This document shows positions 55,961 through 64,000 of a stretch of 64,000 nucleotides of DNA, piece by piece. The DNA lies in assembly GCF_902686445.1 (NCBI RefSeq), contig NC_062219.1, positions 147,356,057-147,420,056 of the forward strand. Reading direction: 5' to 3'. The number at the start of each line of letters is the position of its first letter. The stretch's first letter is position 1. The notes below the pieces were generated by a model that was not told the DNA's origin, ran no database searches, and worked only from the letters and a program-made list of their open reading frames with translations. Source of the stretch: Sciurus carolinensis (lineage: Eukaryota; Chordata; Mammalia; Rodentia; Sciuridae). A program made the position numbers and the translations under genes.

Positions 55961-56439
55961 TCTGGAAGTTACTAAGTTTCGCTTTCCTTGTCTAAGTCCT
56001 TCCTCCATCTAGGGATTGCTTCTGAGTGCCATGTGTGCATTTCCTCTTCGACCCCTCCATCCTGGCTCCTGTTTACACTACGCAACTGACAGTGCTCTCG
56101 GGAAGTTAACCAACGGCCGCCATGTTGCAGAACCTAATTCTCCTTTCCAAAGGTCCTGTCCTCTACAAGCGCTAGGTACTTTGACACAGTTGACTCCCCC
56201 CTCCTCTTGAAGGACCCTCTGTCCTTGCTTCCCATGACACCACGTTGTCCTGTTTTTCATGTCTGGAAGCTCCTTCACAATCACCTTTGCATGTGTCCAT
56301 TTTCCTCCTGACCCCATGTCCTCCTGGAACCACTTCTTGACTTTATTTTCTTTCATCTACATTGTTTCCAAAACAATCCCATCTATGCTCCAGACTTTAT
56401 GCTGATGTGCATAAGATGGAATCTCTAGCCTGCCTCTGC
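55961..56439. other. Unannotated pyrimidine-rich sequence
   Basis: May be the upstream part of the L2 that follows, but I cannot show this. Confidence 0.3.
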
Positions 56440-57275
56440 CCCTGAGCTTCACCCTTATGTCCCCATCAAATATGTCCTGGCCAAATCATCCTGTCTGAAA
56501 CTGAACCCTGGCTCTTCTGTCCACCTTTCTGTCTTCCTGAGTTGGGTAAGCATCACCTCCCTCCACGCTGTCACAGGTCATACATCTGAAGGGTCATCCC
56601 TGTACCCTCTCCCTTGACCTCCAACATCCAACACAAGTCTTAGCTGGTCTCACCCAAACACACTGGAATCTGTTACTTCTCTCATCTTCTCTACTAAGTG
56701 GCCACTGTTTATCCCTCAAGACCTTAACAATCTCTGAATCATATTCCCACTAAATAGTTCCCCAAATGGCAGCAGACTGGGTTTACCAAAACATGATTGA
56801 ATCCTAATCAATCTTCTGCATAAACCATTCAAAACTTGGTGTTGGGCTCAGGATAAAAATCTCAAATACTTTGCATGACCTAGAAGGTACCTCACATCCA
56901 ATAATACCAATTCTCTCCAAATGGTCCAGAATCTCTTAGGGGCAACCTGGAACGCTTTGTTTGTCTCTTCCCCCAGCCTCAGGTTAAGTGTTAGTTTCTG
57001 AACACCCTCCCACGCTACAAGAGCTCACGGCAATTTGCACTTCCCTTTCTATGATCAAATATTATTCGTGACTAGATGGTTATCTGATAATTAGTTAACT
57101 GTCTGTATCCCTACCAGATCTTGGCTTCCTGGGGGCCATGCATGTTTATGTGTTGTTGTTACTATTACTATTGTTGCTTTTATTATTATCACCATCATCA
57201 TCCCAAAGACACTGGGTCTAGCACAGTGCCCAGACCAGAGTCGGAACTTAATAAGCCCATGTTAAATATTGAGGG
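56440..57275 (+). repeat. L2 LINE 3' part
   Basis: 'tcctgtctgaaactgaaccc', 'ttgacctccaacatccaaca', 'caatttgcacttccctttct', 'cctgggggccatgcatgttt' and 'tctagcacagtgcccagacc' are L2 words in the right order over about 800 bases, ending in the 3' UTR. One of the longest ancient repeats in the window. Confidence 0.7.
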
Positions 57276-57759
57276 CCCATGAAGGAAACCATGCCCCTCT
57301 GCTCAGTGAGAGGCCACACAGTCCTGCAGTGCTCTTAGCAGGTGGGATTCAGGGTCTCCAGATTCCAATGTTGTTTCTAGGGGAATGATTTGGAGGGCTC
57401 ATTGATGTCTCTGGGACACCTTTGCCTTCTCTGAAAGCCTCCCCTCCCCCTGGTCCTGTGCATAACCACCCCCCACCTTGTGATCCCCACCATACTCCCT
57501 TTTAAGAGTCAGACTTCACTGTAAGAGGGAAGACAGGAGAGGGTGTAAACATTTTCCCCACAGATTCTGCCCCACCGATCAGGCTGCATACGCTGTTCCC
57601 ATTGTTACTTACAGTGGAAATGTAATTAGTGTATTAGTACTTAATTGTATAGTAGAGTATTAGTAACACAAAATCCATTCACCTCAGATAATTCTTGTAG
57701 GTGATTTGGACTTAATAATTAAGGCAAGCTTTTTAGTACTCCAGCATTGCTGTGGTATT
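57276..57759. other. Unannotated, AT-rich with TAATTA-type cores
   Basis: Repeat-free; 57600-57730 holds several taattag and taattaag words, next to the candidate CTCF motif. Confidence 0.35.
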
Positions 57760-57775
57760 GTCGCCCCCTAGTGGC
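57760..57775 (-). promoter_or_regulatory. Strong candidate CTCF motif (minus orientation)
   Basis: The plus strand reads gtcgccccctagtggc. Its complement CCACTAGGGGGCGA fits the CTCF core CCASYAGRKGGCRS at 13 of 14 positions, including all the invariant G positions. It lies in repeat-free DNA. Best single regulatory motif that I see in the window. Confidence 0.55.
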
Positions 57776-57839
57776 TGTGCTAATTATTAGTCCTGAACGG
57801 TTTGGAAATGATGCTGTTTAAAACAGCAGGGGTTCAGAC

Positions 57840-58584
57840 TTTCCCAGGAAACTGTGGTGTTTGTTTTTTCCAGTGACACTGCAGACAAAAAGGCATGGGG
57901 GCATTTCCCATGTCAGCCTCTTTGGCACTTTTTCCTTACGAGGGCCCATCTGACGGCCGTACTCTGGTTCCCTGGAAGAGTTAGAGGTCTCCTCAGGACT
58001 GTCCAGTCAGGCACCTGCTGGAGCCATGAAACCTTCTGTCCTCTAAGGACAAGTGGCTGGGGACCTGCATTTTAGAGAACACCCATGCAAATTCAGGATA
58101 GGAGCCGGCATTTCTATGGTTTAGATTTTCAGACAGTGAAAATGTTGAATCTATAAAATCACAGGAGCATTGAAGTAATCAGACATTGGAAGCTACAGGT
58201 AATAATTACTGGGCACTCTTAGGGAGGGTCACCTGTACGCGTTTCCATATCCACAGTGCATATGCACTTTCTAAATAGGAAACCTGTACACGAGACACAA
58301 TCCAACTTGCAATAAGGCTCAAGTTTGATTCCAGCCTTTAAGACAAAATAAGGGAAAGGTGGATCTGGGGAACTGTGATTCCAACTGCTACAAAATGGTT
58401 TGGCCAAGTTTTTGCTGCACGTTCTTTCCAACAGAGAGTTAGCTTTTATCCCTCATGGAAACAATTCAGTTAAAAGACTACCTGCTCACAAAGAAAGCCC
58501 AGCTAGCAGAGGAAATGGGTTCCCTGTACCTGCCTTTCCTTTTTTTCCCCCTCTCTCTATAGCACTGGATTAAGATGAATCAGC
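57840..58584. other. Unannotated sequence
   Basis: No repeat or exon is recognised. Confidence 0.35.
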
Positions 58585-58795
58585 ACTGGGTCTGAATCTG
58601 AACTCCTTCCTTCTTACTGTGTAAGGTACATTACTTATGATTTCTGAGCCAAGATGTTCATCTACAAAATGGGTTTAATAATGCCTAGCGTGTGTACTTG
58701 TTATAAAGATCTAATGTGATAATACAATATAGGTACAGGACCCTGCAAAGTGTCATGGACCTATCAAGCATTCAAGAAACAGTAGCTGTTAATTT
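58585..58795 (+). repeat. MIR SINE, nearly full length
   Basis: 'gggtctgaatctgaactcct', 'atgttcatctacaaaatggg', 'tttaataatgcctagcgtgt' and 'tcaagcattcaagaaacagt' cover tRNA-like end, core and 3' end. Confidence 0.75.
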
Positions 58796-58974
58796 TACTA
58801 TAATTACTCTATGGCTATCCAAGACCTTATAAATGGTCTCAAGGGTGAAATAACAAAAGTCAATCAAAGCTCATTGTTTGCAAGCAAGAACAACACTTAG
58901 TCACTTAAAAGAGATCATGAATAACAAAACACTCACAAATAATTTCCTTTCCCTACTCTCATTCCTTTCTGTCT

Positions 58975-59490
58975 ATGGCAGGCAGAATTCTGACAAGGGT
59001 TCTAAAATCCTGGGCCCTTGGTGTACACCCCTGAAAAATCCTGTCCCTTCATGGATGGAGCCTGACGGAATGTCACAGTCCTGAGCAGGTTATATTATAT
59101 GGAAAAAGGGAAGGTATCATTCAGATAGTGAAGTCCACATTGGTTGAGTTTAATCAAAAGGGAGATTATCTCAGGTGGGCTGACCTAATCGGGTAAGACC
59201 TTTAAAGGAGGCTCTGGGGGTCAAAGACAGAAGAAGCTGCAGATGCGCTCCTGCTGGCTTGAAGAAATAAGATGTCACGAAAATTAATTCTACCCATAGC
59301 GTCATAAGCTTGGAAGAGGACCACGCGACCCCAGCCAATGCCTCGATTGCCCCTGTACAAGACCCAGAACAGAAACCCCTGTGAAGGCACGCCTGGTCCC
59401 CGTCCCAAGAGAACCATGAGATCATAAACATGTCAGTCTAAGCCACCACATTTGTGGAAATTTGTTACATTGGTTTAGAAAACTAATACA
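58975..59490 (+). mobile_element. ERVL-related LTR
   Basis: Starts 'tggcaggcagaattctgac', continues 'ttggtgtacacccctgaaaa', 'gtgggctgacctaatcgggt', 'ctgctggcttgaagaaataa' and ends 'gtttagaaaactaataca'. This is an LTR layout with polyadenylation region 'gagatcataaacatgtcagt'. No TSD can be seen. Family name is uncertain. Confidence 0.6.
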
Positions 59491-59686
59491 TTTTCCAACA
59501 AATCCAAAAATAAAGGCACAATGCTCCTGGTGTTTTAATTTCCCAAATAACTGGGGAAAGAACCCAGTCGTAGAGACTCTTGTTCCAGTATCTGATTGCG
59601 CCTTAGATGTATGGGTTATTTAGAAGAGAGATTCTTGATTTCCAAATATTTGGGAACTTAGCAAGAGATTGCGTCATCGGTATTTT

Positions 59687-59708
59687 TTTTTTTTTTTTTG
59701 GAGGGGGG
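59687..59708. repeat. Poly-T tract
   Basis: About 20 T, then GGAGGGGGG. Could be the reversed tail of a lost or unrecognised retroposon. Confidence 0.8.
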
Positions 59709-59883
59709 CTACTTCTAGTATATTCCCATCGCCACTCCCGCCCTGTGCTATGATTTGTTGTCATAGGTTATACATTCACGTATCATAAACCTCACACGGG
59801 ATTGTCATCATGTTTGTTTCACAATTAATTAGCTTTCGAGGTATTTAAGTAGTGAGAAAAACCCACACTTCCGCAGGTGGTTA

Positions 59884-60346
59884 TGTAACAGGGTCCACTC
59901 TTTGCTTTGAATATAACCCTGGCTGCTCGGCCACTGCAGCTTGTTTTTAAAATGGACGTGTGTCTCTCCTCCTCTCTCCCTGCTCCTCCTAGTCTCTCCA
60001 CTCCCTAATCTTGGGGGACACAGGATTACCTTCCTTCCCCATCCTAGGCAGAGTTATCTGTCCCTGACACACAACCACCACAGGAATGAAGGAGTCAGAC
60101 TTTGGGGATGGCACCCGAAGATCTCAGAAATGACTGTCTCCCAAATGAACACGTGAATTACGACTCCAACAGAGAACACGTGGAATGGAGCCTTTGAGTC
60201 ACCTCTTTAAAAGCCCCTGTTCCTGCTGGGACAGGAGTCCCCTGTGTTTCTCCTTTGCCAGCAAAGCAATAAACCTTTTTCTTTTTTCTCAAAACTGTGT
60301 CCTTGTTATCGGGTTGGCACTGGGGACAAGGACCGAGCTTCCAGCA
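59884..60346 (+). mobile_element. Probable class I (ERV1-like) solo LTR
   Basis: TATA-like tttaaaag at 60206-60213, AATAAA at 60268-60273 within 'gccagcaaagcaataaacct', and U5-like 'tggcactggggacaaggacc' near the 3' end. Spacing is that of U3-R-U5 in a class I LTR. The 5' border (placed at TGTAACAGGG) and the 3' border are guesses; no TSD is proven. Confidence 0.5.
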
Positions 60347-60461
60347 GCAGTTAGTGCTCCAGCCCTGCGTAAGTCCACGTTTCTATCTCTATCCTTTCTC
60401 TTCTACCTCCGGGACCTCCTTTAGCACTTCCTGTGTGGGGGCCTACAGGCCATGAATTCTT
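60347..60461. other. Short unannotated stretch
   Basis: Nothing is recognised. Confidence 0.3.
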
Positions 60462-61830
60462 TCAGCTTCCGTAGGCCCGGAAGGCTTCCCTTGGTTTTGA
60501 GAGGCATTTCCACAGTGTTTCTTTCAGTCTATTGACATGGCTTTTTCCTCCGTCTTCTTTTAAGCTCTCTCTCTTTATCATTAGCTTTGAGAAAATTTGA
60601 TGAAGATGTTCCTTGGTGTAGTTGTTTCTTATGTTTCTTGTACGGGGGGGGGTCCCTTGAATATCTTGAATCTGTAAATTTAGAGTATTCATCAAATGTG
60701 GAATATTTTCAGCTATTATTTTAAAAATATGTTTGTCCTGTCCCCATCTCCTTCTCTCATCTCCTTTGGAGACTCCATTGGCATGTACGTTAGGTTGTGT
60801 GAAGTTGTCCCTCAGTTCCATGATAGTATGTCTATTTTTGGCTTCTGTCTTTTTTTTGTCTGTGTTTCATTTGAGGTGGTTTCTATTACTGTGTCCTGTA
60901 GTTCGCTATTCGTGTGTGTGCGTGTGTGATGTCTAATTCATCATAAATTCCATTCAATGCATTTTTTTTTTAAACCTCACACATTGCAGTTTTCATCTCT
61001 AAAAGTTCAATTTGGGTCTTTTTAGTACCTTTTATGTCTCTAGTTAACATGTTCATTTTTTTCCTCTAGTTCTCTGACCACGAGGATAACAAGTTTAAAT
61101 GCCCTTGTCTGCTAATCTTAACATCTGTGTCTAACATCTGGTTTGGTTTTGATTTGTCTTCTTTTCTCCTAATCATGGGTTATAGTTTCCTGCTTCTTTG
61201 CATGCCTAGTAAGTTTCTTATTAGCTGTCAGACATTATCAATTTTACCTTGTTGGGTGCCAGATAGTTTTGTGTTCCTATAAATATTCCTGAGTGCTGTT
61301 TTTGGATGCAACTCTATTACCTGGACAGTTTCAGGTCTTGCTTTTCTAGTGCTTTAGGTGGGACCATAGAGACACCTCGCACAGGGCCAAATCCCTTACC
61401 GCTGAGTACTCGAACCCATGCCCTTGGGGCTTTGTGGTCCAGTTGGTGAGAACAGTCACTGAGAGCTTAGTCCTTTCCTCTGATCCTTGTTGGTGGTTCC
61501 TTCTCTGGCCTTGGGTAACTTTCTCTCATGAAGTGTTGACCAGTCCTCTGCTGAATGCTCAAAGGGACACTGAAGCTCTCCAGAATCCTCTCTCTGTCCC
61601 CTCTGAGTTACTTTACCCTGCAAATTCTAGCCACCTTTTTCCTCCCTGAACTCTCAGCATCTCCTTCTCAGTTCAGGCTACCCATAGGGCTCCGCAGGAC
61701 ATCCTAATCACACAGCCACCAATTTGCTTTCCATCTCTCAGGGATCACTGTCCTCCCCTGTCAGAGGTCCAATATCTTGACAGCCTTTATATCATATATT
61801 TTGTTTCTTAATTGTTTTCAGTGGAAGGGT
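60462..61830 (-). pseudogene. Old L1/HAL1 ORF1 and 5' region, antisense
   Basis: The minus-strand frame 60462-60821 (119 codons) contains IIAENIPHLMNTLNLQIQDIQ, HLHQIFSKLMIKRE and GGKSHVNRLKETLW. These correspond to the RRM and C-terminal domain of L1 ORF1p, an RNA-binding trimer that coats L1 RNA. 60821-61060 continues as the antisense coiled-coil region, and 61060-61830 ('cttaacatctgtgtctaaca', 'ttcctgcttctttgcatgcc') as the upstream region. There is no conserved ORF1 start in frame with the domain and the frame breaks upstream, so it is a fossil. Confidence 0.7.
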
Positions 61831-61959
61831 GAATCTGATGCCTGTTATTCCACCTAGACTAGAGGGAGAAGTCTAGCTGAACCGCTTTTCATTAGGAGAA
61901 AGGACCCAGTGGGAAGCATTATTTTGCTGAATTTCTGGCGGCTGTCTAGATATTTGATA

Positions 61960-62560
61960 ATAATGCATTGAGATAGTTTTTCCGTGTCACCCTCAGATTC
62001 TTCTCATAAAACAGATTGAGGAAAGGGGACAGGTGAAATGCCTTTTTTTCTTCTTCTGGCAACTAGAAGCATTTCTTAACCATTTCCTTGAATAGAGTGG
62101 AAAGTGAAAAGAATTTTGAAATTGTTGCTGAATTTAAAAATTCGGCCCAAGCTAAAAGTATAAGGAAGTAACAAGCTGAAAGTCTCCCTCTTGCAGTTTG
62201 AGGTGATCTCTAGCACATCTCCTCGGAACAATTGAAAGTACAATCTCACAGCATTGGGCGGCATCTATTAAGATTCCTCCTGCTAGGCAAATATCTTTGT
62301 TAATATCACTGTGACTATGTGTCACTTTAGCCCTTTCAGCACTTATCTGGTAAATATTCAGTCTAATTACTAGTCTGCTGGGATTAACTCTAGAGGAGAA
62401 CAAGAATAAACTCAGCAGGAAAGTTTCAGGCCTGCCTACTATGGATATTTCTTCAATTGCTCCTTTTAAGTCTTCAGAGACTCTGCGCCGAGTACCAATG
62501 GTGCTGTTAGCTATAAAACCTGCCAGGGGAGAGGAATGTTCCCGCTGCAGCACTCGCTGA
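61960..62560. promoter_or_regulatory. Candidate conserved non-coding element
   Basis: Repeat-free block with 'gtctaattactagtc' and 'gctgggattaactctag' (homeobox TAATTA and paired-type GGATTA cores at about 62360-62392) and 'ttgttaatatcactg'. A 150-codon minus-strand frame runs through (62152-62604) without a recognisable domain. Long frames with dense motifs can reflect constraint on non-coding DNA; conservation is untested. Confidence 0.3.
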
Positions 62561-62597
62561 AGTACGTAGATGTCGGAACAGCATCCCCTCACTACCA

Positions 62598-62611
62598 GCG
62601 CCACCTGTTTG
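62598..62611 (-). promoter_or_regulatory. Candidate CTCF motif (minus orientation)
   Basis: gcgccacctgtttg shares gcgccacctg with the site at 2613 and fits the complement of the CTCF core at about 12 of 14 positions. Confidence 0.3.
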
Positions 62612-63097
62612 TAAAGTAAAATGCATTTGGGGGGAAAAATGAGGGGGTTTTGTTATGCAATGCAGAGTTATCAAATGCTGAGTGCCAGGAAGTTCTATTA
62701 CTGATCCATGCAGGTGAGGGGAACTTAAGGACATTGGGAACGACCATATCCTCAGTCGGTAGTGCAGTTCTTTTGATCCACACAGTTATTCAATATTAGC
62801 ACCTGAAAAGTGGGGACACAAGGTTCCTAACCACAAGGAAACACTAACCATGGGCAGCCACTCAGGGCCACTTACAAAACGGAGCCGGAGTGTGCATTAG
62901 CACGTTCCACTTCCAAGTTAGCACCAACATTTTTTTTTTTTAAATAAAGAATGAATGACATCTCCTCATTCTTGGTCCCTAAGTGTCTGCCTGCCACCCC
63001 GCACTCCCTTAGTGATTGTCATTAAGCGCATTCTACCTGCTGACACAGAGACAAAAGGTGGACCTAAAGTTACCATGGGCCATAAATGGGTTCTCCA
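62612..63097. other. Unannotated sequence
   Basis: A short T run at 62931-62942; nothing else is recognised. Confidence 0.35.
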
Positions 63098-63145
63098 GAG
63101 TAATTAGTAGGTGCCCAATAAATGTTTGAGGGATTAAAATGTAGC
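63098..63145 (+). repeat. L2/MIR 3' tail fragment
   Basis: 'gtaggtgcccaataaatgtt' then 'tgagggatta' is the common 3' tail shared by L2 and MIR. Confidence 0.6.
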
Positions 63146-63329
63146 ACAGCCATTTCTGCAAGCAGGGACACTGGAGACACCTGGGGTGTGGGTAAAGCCC
63201 ATGGAGGCACAGGGAGGCTGAGGAACTGAATTCCTCTTTTCCCGTCACACTCATGCACCCTTACCTGTTCCGGAAAGATGGCCCAAGGCTTTCCCTCATA
63301 AACAATCCATCTCTATCTTTCCTTCTTTT

Positions 63330-63440
63330 TTTTCCTACCTATCAATCATCTATTATCTATCTCTCTCTCTCTTTCTCCCTCCCCATCTCCATCCGTGTCC
63401 CTCTCTGCGTCTCTGTCTCTCTCTCGTCCTCCCTCCCTCC
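63330..63440. repeat. Pyrimidine-rich (TC)n/(TATC)n low-complexity region
   Basis: 'atcatctattatctatctct' then imperfect tctctct and ccctccctccc runs. Confidence 0.85.
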
Positions 63441-64000
63441 CCCAAACCCCTCCCACACCCACAGTTCTCACAGAAAGAGACGCCGCAGCAGCCTCCCTGT
63501 GAGATTCTGCTTGGAGAATTTCCTTCCAAGGGACTTTGACTCTCGGGTCTTACTGCAGCTGATTCTGAAGGAGAACAGAGAACAGGCAGCTCACTCTGTC
63601 TGCCATGATTGCAGAGTCAATGAAAGAGAAGCCGGAGGGAAGGAGGGCATGGGCAGGAGAGCAGGCTGCTCCAGAGGCGAGGAGGGCCAGCTCGAGTGGA
63701 GTGGGGCGGGGTATGACACAAGGGACTGGCATCTGTTATTGATCTTCTTAAAGCCTTTGGCCTAATACATTCAGATTGGGGGACATTTGCCCTAAGTTGG
63801 TACAAAATTGAGATGTAATCAACTTCATGAGTTAAAAAAAAGCTAACCCCCCCCAAAAAAACCAGTTTATTTGACTTGTAAGGAGTCTAATTTGTTAGAT
63901 CTATAAGTACTCTACTAATGCTGCAATTTGACCTACCTCACAATAAAATATATGTCAACCCTGAAGTCTAAATTACCTCAACTGCCATATATTGCATATT
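63441..64000. other. Unannotated sequence at the window edge
   Basis: No repeat or exon is recognised. A 170-codon plus-strand frame (63253-63765) begins in upstream sequence and crosses the low-complexity tract, so it is probably chance. AT-rich after 63830. Confidence 0.35.

Noticed and set aside
63253..63765. 170-codon plus-strand frame
   Set aside because: Begins in sequence without gene context and crosses a low-complexity pyrimidine tract; composition-driven.

Overview
The window looks like nuclear DNA from a squirrel-family rodent (Sciuridae, for example a marmot or ground squirrel). This rests on several copies of a dimeric SINE in which a B1 (7SL-like) half is joined to an ID (tRNA-Ala-like) half (B1-dID type), on ID SINEs, on young rodent-style L1 3' ends, and on an IAP/ERVK-like LTR. 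The species is inferred, not proven. I find no protein-coding gene, rRNA, tRNA gene or CRISPR array. Open reading frames are short (longest 231 codons) and either overlap repeats or resemble no family I know. The window is best read as intergenic or intronic DNA.

Layout. 1-6.5 kb: mostly unique sequence with fragments of MIR and L2, one ID SINE, simple repeats and a candidate CTCF motif. 6.5-10.1 kb: an ERVL-type LTR, old L1 pieces in both orientations and an MLT2-like LTR. 11.6-12.0 kb: a 13-unit minisatellite whose unit carries an NR5A/ERR-type half-site. 12.4-20 kb: an old L1 ORF2 piece, a hAT-like element, MLT1 and MLT2 LTRs, one of them split by a SINE. 20-24 kb: mainly unique, moderately GC-rich sequence with two MIRs. 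24-29 kb: two young L1 3' ends with long target-site duplications (TSDs), separated by old L1 and LTR-like sequence. 30-36 kb: mostly unique, including a repeat-free block with homeobox/octamer motifs at 33.6 kb. 36.5-38.8 kb: a 5'-inverted L1, SINEs and a DNA transposon. 41.8-42.2 kb: a clean solo class II LTR with a 6-bp TSD. 42.7-46.1 kb: an ERVL internal remnant, then an old L1 with an LTR nested in it. 47-48.5 kb: a SINE nested in a MIR, then another 5'-inverted L1. 50-55 kb: an MLT1 with an expanded (TC)n, a SINE, a SINE-L1 chimera, a DNA transposon and an MLT2-like LTR. 55-61.8 kb: old L1, L2, a strong candidate CTCF motif, MIR, two further LTRs and an antisense L1/HAL1 piece that includes an ORF1 remnant. 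62-64 kb: a repeat-free, possibly constrained block and low-complexity sequence.

The most interesting features are structural. Four of the five young L1 insertions show a recognisable aberration of target-primed reverse transcription: two large 5' inversions, one very small one, and one SINE fused to an L1 3' end inside a single TSD pair. The fifth has an internal deletion. The main regulatory candidates are the minisatellite and three or four CTCF-like motifs that all point the same way. All family names come from reading the sequence by eye; a repeat-library search would be the direct test.
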